DNA of 53,355 bases, taken from contig JAPPMG010000026.1 of the NCBI GenBank assembly GCA_028819215.1, positions 1-53,355 of the forward strand. The letters run 5' to 3'. Position 1 is the stretch's first letter, and each line of letters begins with the position of its first letter. The notes beneath the pieces were generated by a model. That model was given only the letters and a program-made list of their open reading frames with translations, was not told the origin of the DNA and ran no database searches. The translations under genes and the position numbers were made by a program. Source of the stretch: Bryobacterales bacterium (GTDB taxonomy: Bacteria > Acidobacteriota > Terriglobia > Bryobacterales > UBA6623). Below, piece after piece: positions 42,918 through 52,996 of the stretch.

Positions 42918-45900
42918 GTGAAGGGCGTCATCGGCTGGTTTGCGCGCAACGGTGTAGCGGCAAACCTCATGCTGCTGGTCATCGTGGCCAGCGGTGCCAT
43001 CGTGCTGATGGATCTGAAGCAGGAGATTTTCCCGGAACTCTCTCTCGACGTAATCATGATCGAGACCCGCTACCGCGGGGCGGGTCCGGAAGAGGTGGAA
43101 GACGCGATCTGCCGGCGGGTAGAGGAAGCCCTGCAGGGCATCGACGGCATCAAGAAGATGACGTCCACCGCCAACGAGGGCGCAGGGCTGGTCACGCTAG
43201 AACTCCTCCTCGGCTATGACATCCGCAAAGTTCTTGACGACGTGAAGGCCGGCGTCGATGCGATCGACACGTTTCCGGAGGAAGTCGAGAAGCCGGTTGT
43301 TCACGAGCTTACCTCCCGGTTCCAAGTCGTCAATGTCGCGGTAGCAGGCGAGACCGATCTCGCGACCCTGAAGCGACTCGGGGAGCAGGTTCGGGACGGG
43401 CTCACGGCGCTCCCTGAGATCTCACAGGCGCTACTGCTGAACGTGCCGCCTTACGAGATCTCGATCGAGGTGTCGGAGGAGGCCTTGCTCCGGTGGGGAC
43501 TCACCTTTGACCGCGTGGCGGAGGCGGTGCGCCAGTTCTCTGTTGACCTTCCCGGCGGCTCGGTGAAGACCGACAACGGGGAGATCCTGTTTCGCACCAA
43601 GGGGCAGGCCTACTCCGGCGACGAATACAAGAACCTTCCCCTGCTGACGCGACCTGACGGGACGCGCATCTATCTCCGGGATGTAGCGACAGTGATCGAT
43701 GGGTTCGAGGATCTTGCAGTATCCGCCCGCTTCGACGGGAAACCCGCGGTGATGGTCAAGGTTTTTCGGGTCGGGGACCAGAATGCGATTTCGATCTCCG
43801 AAGCCGTCAGGGCCTACGTTGAGCGCGCCTCGGCCAGCGCACCGCACGGAATCGAGATCTTCACATGGCACAACAGTGCCCGTTACCTAGAGAGCCGCAT
43901 TGATCTCCTCGTAAAGAACGCCCTCACGGGACTCTTGCTGGTCTTCGTCGTGCTGGCCCTGTTCTTGCGGCTGCGGCTGGCGTTCTGGATCACGCTTGGC
44001 ATCCCGATATCGTTCCTCGGGGCCATCGCTTTGATGCCGACCTTCGGTGTCTCCATCAACATGGTTTCCCTGTTCTCTTTCATCCTCGTGCTCGGCATCG
44101 TGGTCGATGACGCGATCGTGGTCGGAGAGAACATCCACACCACGCAGGTGCGGACAGGGAAGGGGCCCAGCGCGGCCATCCGCGGGACCTACGAGGTGCT
44201 GGTCCCGGTCACGTTCGGCGTGTTGACCACGATGGCGGCCTTCTCGCCCATGCTCTTCGTACCGGGGGTCACGGGCAAGTTCATGGCGGTCTTCCCCCTG
44301 ATCATCCTGCCGACGCTGTTCTTCTCGCTCGTCGAGTCCAATTTGATCCTTCCCAGCCACCTCGCACACTACACCAAGCCCGCGTCCGCGCAGAAGCCGA
44401 ACCCAATAGCTCGTTTGTGGAACGGATTCTTCGACCTCTTCTCGAATGGTCTCGACTGGGGCATTCAGCACGCCTATCGACCTCTACTGCGCGTGGCGTT
44501 GGACTGGCGCTACTTGACCCTTTCACTGGCGCTATTCGCGGTGCTTCTTACCGTTGGTCTGATCGGCTCCGGCGCCGTGCGGCTCGTCCTCTTCCCTGTA
44601 GCCGAATCCGACAACGTAGTCGCCTTTCTGACCATGCCTCGCGATGCCCCCGTGCAATCGACCCGCGCAGGGGTAGCATCGCTGGAGCGGACCGCAGCTG
44701 AAGTCAGGAGGCGAATCGTTGCAGAAGAAGGGTCGGACCCGGTCTTGCACATGCTCAGCTCAATCGGCGAACACCCATACCGGGTCATACAGGGAGGCCC
44801 GATGGGAAGCGGCGCATCGGCGCAGGGAGACTATCTCGGAGAGGTCGATCTCGAACTACTGCCGTCCGAGCGGCGCACGGTGAGTGCCGAACAAATCGCT
44901 ATTCGTTGGCGGGAACTTGCCGGGCAGATCCCCGGGGCAGTCGAGCTCTCGATCGAACACGACTTGGTGGGTGCGAGAAAGGCGATTGATCTCCAGCTCA
45001 GCGGCGCCGACCTAGGAAGGGTACGGGAAGTCGCCGAGACCGTGAAGTCAAGGCTGGCCGAGTACGCTGGCGTATTCGATGTTTCCGACACCTACCGGGC
45101 TGGCAAGCCCGAGATTGAACTCGCGCTGACAACGGAGGGCGAGGCACTCGGACTGACGCTGCAAGGGCTGGGCAGACAGGTCCGGCAGGGCTTCTTCGGC
45201 GAAGAAGCGCAGCGGATCCAGCGAGATCGCGACGACTTGCGAGTCATGGTCCGCTACCCGCTGGCGTACCGCCGCTCTCTCGGTGACCTCGAGCGCATGC
45301 GTGTCCGAACACCGGAGGGCGACGAGGTCCCGTTTTCGACGGTGGCGACCGGATCGTACGGACGTGGGCCAGCGTCGATCACAAGGATCGACCGCCAGCG
45401 GTCGATCAACGTCCAAGCGGAGATCGACGGAACCGTTACAACCACGGGAGAGGTCACGGCCGCCCTAGAGACGCAGTTTCTCCCGAACCTGATGGCGCGC
45501 TACCCTGACGTTTCTTATTCCTTTGAGGGCGATGAAGCAGAATTCGCCGAGTCCGTGGAGGGGTTAGCGAAGGGATTCGGCGTGATCATGTTCGTCATGT
45601 ACGGGATGCTGGCGATTCCTCTGAAGAGCTACTGGAAGCCAGCAATCATCTTGAGTGCGATTCCCTTCGGGATGATCGGCGCGATCTGGGGCCACGCGAT
45701 CCTAGGCCTGGAAGTGAGCTTCCTGTCCATGTGCGGAATGGTGGCACTGGCTGGCGTGGTCGTCAACGACGCCTTGGTGATGGTTGCGTTTATCAACAGG
45801 AACGCGCGGCGGAGGGCCTCGCTGAAGAACGCTGTCCGACAGGCGGGAGAGGCGAGGTTCCGAGCGATTCTACTGACCTCCCTGACTACCGCAGCTGGAG

Positions 45901-46091
45901 TGACCCCATTGATACTCGAGGAGAGTCTGCAGGCCCAGTTCTTGATTCCGATGGCGGTGGCCTTGGCCGCAGGCGTCCTGTTTGCCACCGCCGTGACGCT
46001 CGTCTTGGTCCCAGCGTTGTACCTCATCATGGACGACATCCGGTCGGCGGCTCGATGGATGCTCCACGGCACCTGGGTCCCCGCCCGCTAG
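42918..46091 (+). CDS. RND-family efflux permease without visible partners
   Basis: A 1057-aa inner-membrane proton-driven pump of the AcrB type, full length. The first helix follows residue 10, then the porter region with FPELSLDVIMIETRYRGAGPEEVEDAI. The proton-relay helix GIVVDDAIVVGENI contains the paired Asp residues. The second half repeats the layout, ending with ALYLIMDD. GTG 42918 follows AGGAGAGG and GGAG. AcrB-type pumps need a periplasmic adaptor and an outer-membrane channel, yet neither adjoins it, so these must be encoded elsewhere. The substrate is unknown; the proteins with FPEL/GAGPEEVE porter motifs are often placed with heavy-load or drug efflux RNDs. Confidence 0.92.
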   Translation: MKGVIGWFARNGVAANLMLLVIVASGAIVLMDLKQEIFPELSLDVIMIETRYRGAGPEEVEDAICRRVEEALQGIDGIKKMTSTANEGAGLVTLELLLGYDIRKVLDDVKAGVDAIDTFPEEVEKPVVHELTSRFQVVNVAVAGETDLATLKRLGEQVRDGLTALPEISQALLLNVPPYEISIEVSEEALLRWGLTFDRVAEAVRQFSVDLPGGSVKTDNGEILFRTKGQAYSGDEYKNLPLLTRPDGTRIYLRDVATVIDGFEDLAVSARFDGKPAVMVKVFRVGDQNAISISEAVRAYVERASASAPHGIEIFTWHNSARYLESRIDLLVKNALTGLLLVFVVLALFLRLRLAFWITLGIPISFLGAIALMPTFGVSINMVSLFSFILVLGIVVDDAIVVGENIHTTQVRTGKGPSAAIRGTYEVLVPVTFGVLTTMAAFSPMLFVPGVTGKFMAVFPLIILPTLFFSLVESNLILPSHLAHYTKPASAQKPNPIARLWNGFFDLFSNGLDWGIQHAYRPLLRVALDWRYLTLSLALFAVLLTVGLIGSGAVRLVLFPVAESDNVVAFLTMPRDAPVQSTRAGVASLERTAAEVRRRIVAEEGSDPVLHMLSSIGEHPYRVIQGGPMGSGASAQGDYLGEVDLELLPSERRTVSAEQIAIRWRELAGQIPGAVELSIEHDLVGARKAIDLQLSGADLGRVREVAETVKSRLAEYAGVFDVSDTYRAGKPEIELALTTEGEALGLTLQGLGRQVRQGFFGEEAQRIQRDRDDLRVMVRYPLAYRRSLGDLERMRVRTPEGDEVPFSTVATGSYGRGPASITRIDRQRSINVQAEIDGTVTTTGEVTAALETQFLPNLMARYPDVSYSFEGDEAEFAESVEGLAKGFGVIMFVMYGMLAIPLKSYWKPAIILSAIPFGMIGAIWGHAILGLEVSFLSMCGMVALAGVVVNDALVMVAFINRNARRRASLKNAVRQAGEARFRAILLTSLTTAAGVTPLILEESLQAQFLIPMAVALAAGVLFATAVTLVLVPALYLIMDDIRSAARWMLHGTWVPAR

Positions 46092-46415
46092 TTTCCACTC
46101 GCTACCCGAGGGCCCTTGGAGCTAATAGCGTTTCGGCTCGGAAATACGCTCGCAGCGATGCTCGGGAGATTCCAGAATCGCCTCGGCGGGCCGGTGCCGC
46201 ATGAGCGGCTTGGGAGCAATGGTTGATGCGTTTGAGAGCGCTCGCGAGCCCGAGCGTGGATCAGCAGGATTCGACCTACGATGGATGGCGCGGCAGCTTC
46301 TCGGGCAGCTAACTCAGGTTTCGCTTTCCATGGCGTCCGTGGCTGGCACACAACTGCTGAGATGCCGCAGTTGGCGCATCTTGCGTCGCCGTGGACATAG
46401 TGCCAAAGTAACAGG
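46092..46415. other. Intergenic stretch
   Basis: 324 bp in which I find no gene, RNA or clear promoter. An ACAGG-type weak ribosome site precedes the next ATG. Confidence 0.4.
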
Positions 46416-48362
46416 ATGCGCTCGACAGGCGGACTCTTGGCATTCGCGTTGCTCGCGCAACTCTCAGCAACGGAACTCGAGCGTGTTCGCTACAACAGTC
46501 CGGGGCTCGAGGTGGATCTCGGAGTCGGATTGTGGGCATGGCCCCTCCCGCTGGACTACGACCAGGACGGCGACCTAGATCTGGTCGTCTCAAGCGGCGG
46601 CTTGCCCTACGAGGGAACCTACTTCTTCGAGAACCCGGGCCATCCAGACAGCGGTCCAACGATGCCGCAGTTTCTGCCCGGCGTGCGCATCGGCGAATAC
46701 CGCACCAACGCTCAGATCTCCCACAACCCTGGCCACCCAGCTCTGATCACCACGCCGGGCGAACTGCATCCGACTTTCCGCAAAGACGCCTACGCTAAGC
46801 CCGTAGACCTGGCCGTCAACACGGAGCGAGTCTACGCCTCCAACGGCAGGTTGCGGGCGAAACAATGGAAGCTGGCCGACTGGGAGGGAGACGGTGACCT
46901 CGACCTCATCATTGGCGTGGGCGACTGGGGCGATTACGGTTGGGACGACGCGTTCGACCGCTCCGGCAAGTGGACTAACGGCCCGCTTCACGGCTACGTC
47001 TACCTGGCCCTGCGCCAGGCGGACGGAGGGTTTGGCGACCCCGAGAAACTCGAGGCCGGAGGGGCGCCCGTCGACGTGTTCGGCATGCCGAGCCCGAATC
47101 TGGCCGACTTCGACTCCGACGGTGACCTCGACCTGCTGTGCGGAGAGTTCTTGGACGGATTCACCTACTTCGAGAACATCGGCTCGCGGGAACAGCCGCG
47201 GCTAGCCGAGGGCCGTCGCTTGCACAGCGACGGCGAGCGCCTTGCGCTGGACCTGCAAATGATCACCCCGACGGCGGTGGATTGGGATGGAGACGGCGAT
47301 GTCGACTTGATCGTAGGAGACGAAGACGGCCGGGTGGCCCTCGTCGAACATACGGGCCGCATAGAGACTGGCCTGCCCGTGTTCGCCCAGCCGCGTTACT
47401 TTCGCCAACGCGCCGAGTTCGTCAAGTTCGGCGCGCTGGTCACTCCGCAGGGCGTCGATCTCGATTCCGATGGCGACGAAGACATCGTGGCCGGCAACAC
47501 TGCCGGCTACATCGGGTGGATCGAGAACTTGGGTGGCTACCCGCCCCGCTTCGCCGAACCAGCTCTGCTGCAGGCCGACGGCAAGACGATTCGCATTCAA
47601 GCCGGACCGAACGGCTCGATTCAGGGCCCGTGCGAGGCGAAGTGGGGCTACACCACGATTGGCGTGGCCGACTGGGACGGCGACGGCCTCCTGGACATCT
47701 TGACGAACTCGATTTGGGGGCGTGTCCTTTGGTACCGCAACTCCGGCGGACCTCACAGCCCTCGCTTCGAAGGCGGGCGCCCTGTGCGCGTGGACTGGCA
47801 GGCCGCGCCACCCAAGCCAGCTTGGAATTGGTGGAATCCGGGAAAGCACGAGCTGGTCAGCCAGTGGCGCACGCGGCCGGTGCCGGTCGACTGGAATGCG
47901 GACGGCCTGATGGATCTTGTGATGCTCGACCACGAGGGCTACTTGGCATGGTTTCGTCGAATCCGGAATGGCAACGAGGCCGTGCTGCTACCTGGCCAAC
48001 GGATCTTCCGGTCGCAACCGGCTTCCGAATATGACAGACAGCACAGAAGCCTCAACGACCAGCCCGGCCCTCTCAGGCTGAACTCGGGCTGGGCCGGAAA
48101 GAGCGGCCGCCGCAAGATCGACGTGGTGGACTGGGACGGGGACGGCAAGTTAGACATCATCGTGAACAGCACCAGCGCGAATTGGATGCGCAACCTAGGG
48201 CCCGACAACGGCGAGGTTCGCCTGACTGACATGGGGCCGCTTTCCGAGGCGAAGCTGGCCGGGCATACGTCGAGCCCGACCACCGTCGACTGGAATGGCG
48301 ACGGGCGGCGCGAACTGCTTGTGGGAGCCGAGGACGGATTCCTCTACTGGTCTAAGCCGTAA
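46416..48362 (+). CDS. Secreted FG-GAP/VCBS beta-propeller protein
   Basis: A 648-aa exported protein. The signal peptide (MRSTGGLLAFALLAQLSA) is followed by at least nine calcium-loop repeats of the D-x-D-x-D-G type: DYDQDGDLDLV, DWEGDGDLDLI, DFDSDGDLDLL, DWDGDGDVDLI, DLDSDGDEDIV, DWDGDGLLDIL, DWNADGLMDLV, DWDGDGKLDII and DWNGDGRRELL. Such repeats fold as an integrin-like beta-propeller used for binding, often of sugars or surfaces. No catalytic domain is visible. It is a separate transcription unit 75 bp upstream of the ligase gene. The ligand is unknown. Confidence 0.88.
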   Translation: MRSTGGLLAFALLAQLSATELERVRYNSPGLEVDLGVGLWAWPLPLDYDQDGDLDLVVSSGGLPYEGTYFFENPGHPDSGPTMPQFLPGVRIGEYRTNAQISHNPGHPALITTPGELHPTFRKDAYAKPVDLAVNTERVYASNGRLRAKQWKLADWEGDGDLDLIIGVGDWGDYGWDDAFDRSGKWTNGPLHGYVYLALRQADGGFGDPEKLEAGGAPVDVFGMPSPNLADFDSDGDLDLLCGEFLDGFTYFENIGSREQPRLAEGRRLHSDGERLALDLQMITPTAVDWDGDGDVDLIVGDEDGRVALVEHTGRIETGLPVFAQPRYFRQRAEFVKFGALVTPQGVDLDSDGDEDIVAGNTAGYIGWIENLGGYPPRFAEPALLQADGKTIRIQAGPNGSIQGPCEAKWGYTTIGVADWDGDGLLDILTNSIWGRVLWYRNSGGPHSPRFEGGRPVRVDWQAAPPKPAWNWWNPGKHELVSQWRTRPVPVDWNADGLMDLVMLDHEGYLAWFRRIRNGNEAVLLPGQRIFRSQPASEYDRQHRSLNDQPGPLRLNSGWAGKSGRRKIDVVDWDGDGKLDIIVNSTSANWMRNLGPDNGEVRLTDMGPLSEAKLAGHTSSPTTVDWNGDGRRELLVGAEDGFLYWSKP

Positions 48363-48437
48363 AAGGACGGGCTCGCTACCTGAAGGCCAATGCGAACTGC
48401 GCGTTTGACAAGCCTAGATTAGATAGGGTCTGCGAGA

Positions 48438-49964
48438 ATGCTGTTTCTTGAGCGCCTGCGCCTCAACTGCCTGAAGCACGGGCCGAAGACGGCGATCGAG
48501 TTTCGCAGCGAGCACGGAACGGAGAGGATCAGCTACGACGCGCTGTGGCACCGTGTCACGGCGGCCGCTGCCTGGCTGGCTGAGCAGGGCATCTCCCCGG
48601 GGGACCGCGTGGGCGTATGCTTGCCGAAAAGCTTGGCTGCGATCGAGTTGCACCTCGCAGCGTGCGGCATCGGCGCTGTGTCCATGCCGCTCAATCCAGC
48701 CTATTCGGCTTCCGAACTGCGGTACCTGCTTGAGGACTCCGGGGCGAAACTCCTAATCGCGCCGCGACAGGGCCCAGACGCCGCGGCGGCAGGCGGATTG
48801 GCAATCGATGCTCCAACTCGTATATTTGCCGTGGGCCCAGAGGGCTTGAGCCAGAGCCTGCCTACCAATACGGACTACCTTAATAAATTTAAACTTTCTC
48901 GTAAGACTCCGGCTTTGATGCTCTATACCAGCGGAACGACAGGGCGTCCTAAGGGGGCCGTCATGTCGCACGGCAGCTTGACGGCAAACATCGACATGCT
49001 CGGCAAGGCTTGGCAGTGGTCTGCAGGCGATGTCCTGCTCCACGTGCTGCCCTTGTTCCATGTGCACGGGCTGCTGGTGGCTTTGCACGGAGCGCTGAAC
49101 GCGGGCGCAAGCGCCGTCGTGCGTCCATCGTTTGAGGCGAACACGGTGCTGCGCGACCTTGAGGGCAAGGACTGCAGCGTGTTCATGGCGGTGCCAACCA
49201 TGTACCGCCGCCTATTGGCGGCGCTGGGCGACAGCAAGCTCGAATTGGGGCACATGCGGCTGCTGACGTCCGGCTCGGACCGCTTGCCCGTCGAAGTCTT
49301 CGATGCAATCGAGCAGCGCCTGGGGCACCGCGTGGTCGAACGCTACGGGATGACCGAGACAGGCATCATGCTGTCTAACCCCGTGGACGGAGCGCGGGTT
49401 CCGGGCCAAGTGGGAGTTCCGCTACCGGGCGTGGACATGCGCATCGTGAACGAAGACACTGGCAAGCCCTGCGAGCTAGGGGAGGTCGGCGAATTGCAGA
49501 CCCGGGGACCGCACGTGTTCACGGGCTACTGGAACGATCCCGACAAAACCGACCGGTCGTTTACCAACGACGGCTGGTTCCGGACTGGCGACCTAGGGCT
49601 GCGCGACTCGCAGGGACGCTTCGAGCTTAAGGGGCGCATGACGGACTTGATCATCACGGGCGGCTTCAACGTCTACCCGACAGAGGTCGAGCACGTGCTT
49701 GCCCGACACCCCGGCGTCTTGCAGTGTGCGGTGGTGGGCGTTCCCGATGCAGACTGGGGCGAGGCCGTAACAGCGTTCGTTGTCCGAGCGAACACCTCGA
49801 CGACCGACGAAGAACTGGTCCTACACAGTCGGTCCTCACTCACCGCCTACAAGTCTCCCAAGCGTGTCGTGTTCGTGGACGCGCTTCCCCGCAACGCCAT
49901 GGGAAAGGTGCAGAAGAAGGCGCTCGTAGCAGATCTACCCAGCGAGAGCCCGAAATCAGCGTGA
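48438..49964 (+). CDS. Acyl-CoA ligase, malonyl-CoA-synthetase-like
   Basis: A 508-aa ANL-superfamily ligase forming an acyl-CoA via an acyl-adenylate. The P-loop is YTSGTTGRPKGAVMSH, the A5 motif RYGMTETGIMLSNPVDGARVPGQVG, the A8 hinge GRMTDLIITGGFNVYPTEVE, and the catalytic Lys lies in GKVQKKAL. The ATETG-region wording (TETGIMLSNP-x2-G-x-R-x-PGQVG) resembles MatB malonyl-CoA synthetase more than long-chain ligases. A patch at about 48879-48901 (NKFKLSRK) is markedly AT-rich with unusual codons for this window. It converges on the DUF3604 gene with a 20-bp gap. It may supply malonyl- or methylmalonyl-CoA, complementing the carboxylase 11 kb away, but this link is inferred. Confidence 0.85.
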   Translation: MLFLERLRLNCLKHGPKTAIEFRSEHGTERISYDALWHRVTAAAAWLAEQGISPGDRVGVCLPKSLAAIELHLAACGIGAVSMPLNPAYSASELRYLLEDSGAKLLIAPRQGPDAAAAGGLAIDAPTRIFAVGPEGLSQSLPTNTDYLNKFKLSRKTPALMLYTSGTTGRPKGAVMSHGSLTANIDMLGKAWQWSAGDVLLHVLPLFHVHGLLVALHGALNAGASAVVRPSFEANTVLRDLEGKDCSVFMAVPTMYRRLLAALGDSKLELGHMRLLTSGSDRLPVEVFDAIEQRLGHRVVERYGMTETGIMLSNPVDGARVPGQVGVPLPGVDMRIVNEDTGKPCELGEVGELQTRGPHVFTGYWNDPDKTDRSFTNDGWFRTGDLGLRDSQGRFELKGRMTDLIITGGFNVYPTEVEHVLARHPGVLQCAVVGVPDADWGEAVTAFVVRANTSTTDEELVLHSRSSLTAYKSPKRVVFVDALPRNAMGKVQKKALVADLPSESPKSA

Positions 49965-49984
49965 TGGTGGTGCGCCGCGCGCGC

Positions 49985-52900
49985 TCACTCGGTCTCGACG
50001 AAGATCGGAGACGACCACGCCACCTCTCCTTCCCGAGTCGGCTCGTCTTCGCTGAAACTCTGGATCACACGCAGATAGTAGAAGCTCTCGCGTGGATTCG
50101 GTCTCGGGCGAATGCCGGTCTCGGGACGGGACCAGTCCGTGATCGCCACCGTCGGCCCCATCGAAGTGTCGTTGAAATCCGCGTCCTTGTACTCGAACTC
50201 AACCTCAACACTACCCTGCCCCTTGTGCGTGTAGACCGCCCTGTTGTTCTTGACCACCTCGACGCTCAAGATCGGCTCGGTGCCACGCACTCTGACGTGG
50301 AAGACAGGGGACTGTGGAGCAGCAATGACCGACCCTTGGTGCTCGCCGGCGGCATGGAAGTCAAGGGCGATGTTGTCCGTGGAAGCGTAGGTTCTCCGCT
50401 CGCGAAACGCTTGCAAGAGGTCCTCCCTAGTGGTCACGCCGTCCGGGACGATCAGGTTCGCGTAGGAGATGTGGGTCGAGTAGTGATCGCTAGAGGCGAT
50501 GAAGCCCATGCGGTAGCCAACACCCAAGGCGTTCTGGACCAAGCCCTTCTGATGGGGCGGAGCGCCGGCCCGGCCCGGACCCGGCGAGTCGGGCAGGGCC
50601 GCGCGCGGGCCACCTTGTGTCTCGTAAGAGTTGCGGTCGCCCTGGTAGATCTCGGTTACAGGGATGACGTCATCGTTGCGGCGCTTCCAGTCCGTTCCCA
50701 TCGTCGTGGCAGGCGTGTGCGGGATGCCGATACCGCCGGTGCGACGCAAGTAAGCCCACAGATTCAACGGGTCTGAATCGAGCAATTCGGGACGCTCCCG
50801 CACATGGAGGCGCGGCACGCGCAGGCTAAACACGCCACGCTGGGCATGAAAGACGTTGCGATGGCCCAGCGGGAAGTTCGGAGTGCGCTCGTAGCCGTAC
50901 AGCGGCGTGAAGCGTCCCGGCACATGGAAAAGATCGGCCGACTTCTGTGTCCGCCAGAACTGGAACTCATTGTCGGACTGCGGGTCTTCGGGCTCGTCGG
51001 TATCCAGCCACTGGCCGTAGTTGTGGTCGCTGACGCCGAGGAAGTCCAGTTGCGCCGCATTGAGCGCATAGCGGTAGGCGTCGTACAAGGTCCCGTCCAC
51101 GGCGCCGTCCATCGAAGTCTCTGTGTGGCGGTGCAAATCGCCGCGGACGACCTTCCACGTCTTGCCGCCGATCTCGACGCGATGGCCTCGAATGCGCGCG
51201 ATGTCCCCGCTCTCATCCGCATGGGTCGGTCGGTAGCCTGGCGCAGCGCTTGGTTCAAACGGCTCTAGCTCCACCGCGTCCCCTGCAGAAGGCACCTTTG
51301 TTCCATCAATTCGGACAACCGCTACTTCGTGTCGGCGCGGCAGCCCTACCGGCATGCGGCGGCCATCGCCGACTACGGCCGCTACAAGGGAACCGCCCTC
51401 TCCCGCTGCGGTACTGACAACCGTGTCCTGGCGGCTGGTGCTACCTGACAGCAGGACTGGAGAGATCCAATCCTGGCCACTCCAAGTCGTGGCGTAGAAG
51501 TCGAAGAAATGGCCTCCCCAGCGACCAGAGCCCCGCCACTGATGCCGAAGCAGTACCCACGCCTTTCCGGATCCATCGACCGCCAGTCTCGGGTTTTGGA
51601 ACAGGGCCGGGTTCAGGTACTCCGGCGCAGCCCCGGTGACCGGCTGGCTCGGCTGGCTCCACTTGCCATCCGCAAAGATCGCAACCCGCGGACGGCGTCC
51701 CGCGCGCGGGTCGTACAATCGCGAGCCCTGCTTAAGGTTGATGCGGTGCTCAGGATTCTCATAGCCGTAGTCCTTGCCCCAGTTCGGAGAGCCTTCCTCC
51801 CATGCGACCCATACGCGGTCGGCCGCATCCACGGCCACGTCCGCCTTCATTTCCGCGAACGGACTGGCCGAGACTTCGACCGTGTCCCCGACACCATCGG
51901 CAGCAACCTTGCGCAGTAGCAAGTCGTACCCCATCTCGCGGTACGAATCCCATGCCACCCACGCGTTCCCCGCCGAATCTACGGCTACCGCCGGCTCCCA
52001 GTCGTCTTGGGCGGATTGGGTTAGATTCGAGGCTTCACCCCACGAGTTGCCATCGAACCGCCGCAAGATGATGTCGCTTTGAGGAACGCCACCGGACGGT
52101 GAGTCGCGGAACCCTGCCCAGACCACGTAGAAGCTCCCGTCAGGCGCCGAGGCCACATCGTGAAACGCATCGGGCCGCGGATCCTCGCTAAGGCGAACCG
52201 CTTCCGACCAGGCGCTGCCATTCCAACTCTTGGCGAAGATATCGAAGTTTCCCGTGCCCATCTCCTGTTGCATTCCGTACACGCACCAGACCCTGCCTTG
52301 TCCGTCTTCCGCTAGCGCGACCCGGAAGTGATCACCCGGTGCCGTGACGGATGCGGGCTTGGACCAAATGCGACCGTCGGCGCTGCGCGAGACCAAGACC
52401 TGATCGGCACCGTCCAAGTAGTAACCCTCGCGGCGCAGCGTACGATACGACACCCATGCCAGCCAGTACTCGCCGGACTTGGTGCGCAACAGGGCGGGGT
52501 CGTCGTCTTCGGACTCACTGGACGAAACAACCAGCGGATCCGGCACGCGTTCGATGGCCACGGAATTGCCCAAGTCCGGTGGGAAATACGTCACCCCATA
52601 TGGCAGCTCGGACGGCACGAACGTCGTGTCCCCTTGGCGCGTGAAGAAGCGGAACGGCACACTCTCTGGCCCGTTCAGTGAGAGGATCAGGCCAGGGGCG
52701 GCCACGTCTCCGCCAACGGACTGGGTCAGGATGTCCCAGCGGTTGGGTGGCCGCAGACGGTCGTCATCGTGAAGATGCCAGCCAAGCATGCTGCGCAGGC
52801 GCTCGGCATCCTCCACGCCGCCGTTCCAGACCCTGCCGTGCGTGCGGCGCTCGGCGGAAAAGGTAATTTTGAACGCTGATTCCGCCCACGCGGAAACTGC

Positions 52901-52996
52901 AAAGCAACCGAGTAGGAGTATGACCAACAGCCATCGGAGGCTGCTGAAGGCGGACTTGCATTGCCCTGCACTGCTGTTCATTTCGGAGAGTCCCAT
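49985..52996 (-). CDS. Secreted DUF3604 protein with N-terminal propeller-like region
   Basis: A 1003-aa exported protein from ATG 52996. The signal helix is LRWLLVILLLGCFAVSAWA. Residues ~60-580 carry repeated ASPDGS/YVVW/WVAWDSYR-type segments, suggesting a sialidase-like beta-propeller. Residues ~600-1003 are the DUF3604 domain, with PHP-like metal motifs GDLHRHTETSMDG, FLGVSDHNYGQW, GIPHTPATTMGTDW and IASSDHYSTH. The function of DUF3604 is not established; the His/Asp pattern suggests a metal-dependent hydrolase. ATG 52981 and an upstream frame to 53089 are other start options. It is the last gene visible on the right and converges on the ligase. Confidence 0.82.
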   Translation of the reverse strand: MGLSEMNSSAGQCKSAFSSLRWLLVILLLGCFAVSAWAESAFKITFSAERRTHGRVWNGGVEDAERLRSMLGWHLHDDDRLRPPNRWDILTQSVGGDVAAPGLILSLNGPESVPFRFFTRQGDTTFVPSELPYGVTYFPPDLGNSVAIERVPDPLVVSSSESEDDDPALLRTKSGEYWLAWVSYRTLRREGYYLDGADQVLVSRSADGRIWSKPASVTAPGDHFRVALAEDGQGRVWCVYGMQQEMGTGNFDIFAKSWNGSAWSEAVRLSEDPRPDAFHDVASAPDGSFYVVWAGFRDSPSGGVPQSDIILRRFDGNSWGEASNLTQSAQDDWEPAVAVDSAGNAWVAWDSYREMGYDLLLRKVAADGVGDTVEVSASPFAEMKADVAVDAADRVWVAWEEGSPNWGKDYGYENPEHRINLKQGSRLYDPRAGRRPRVAIFADGKWSQPSQPVTGAAPEYLNPALFQNPRLAVDGSGKAWVLLRHQWRGSGRWGGHFFDFYATTWSGQDWISPVLLSGSTSRQDTVVSTAAGEGGSLVAAVVGDGRRMPVGLPRRHEVAVVRIDGTKVPSAGDAVELEPFEPSAAPGYRPTHADESGDIARIRGHRVEIGGKTWKVVRGDLHRHTETSMDGAVDGTLYDAYRYALNAAQLDFLGVSDHNYGQWLDTDEPEDPQSDNEFQFWRTQKSADLFHVPGRFTPLYGYERTPNFPLGHRNVFHAQRGVFSLRVPRLHVRERPELLDSDPLNLWAYLRRTGGIGIPHTPATTMGTDWKRRNDDVIPVTEIYQGDRNSYETQGGPRAALPDSPGPGRAGAPPHQKGLVQNALGVGYRMGFIASSDHYSTHISYANLIVPDGVTTREDLLQAFRERRTYASTDNIALDFHAAGEHQGSVIAAPQSPVFHVRVRGTEPILSVEVVKNNRAVYTHKGQGSVEVEFEYKDADFNDTSMGPTVAITDWSRPETGIRPRPNPRESFYYLRVIQSFSEDEPTREGEVAWSSPIFVETE

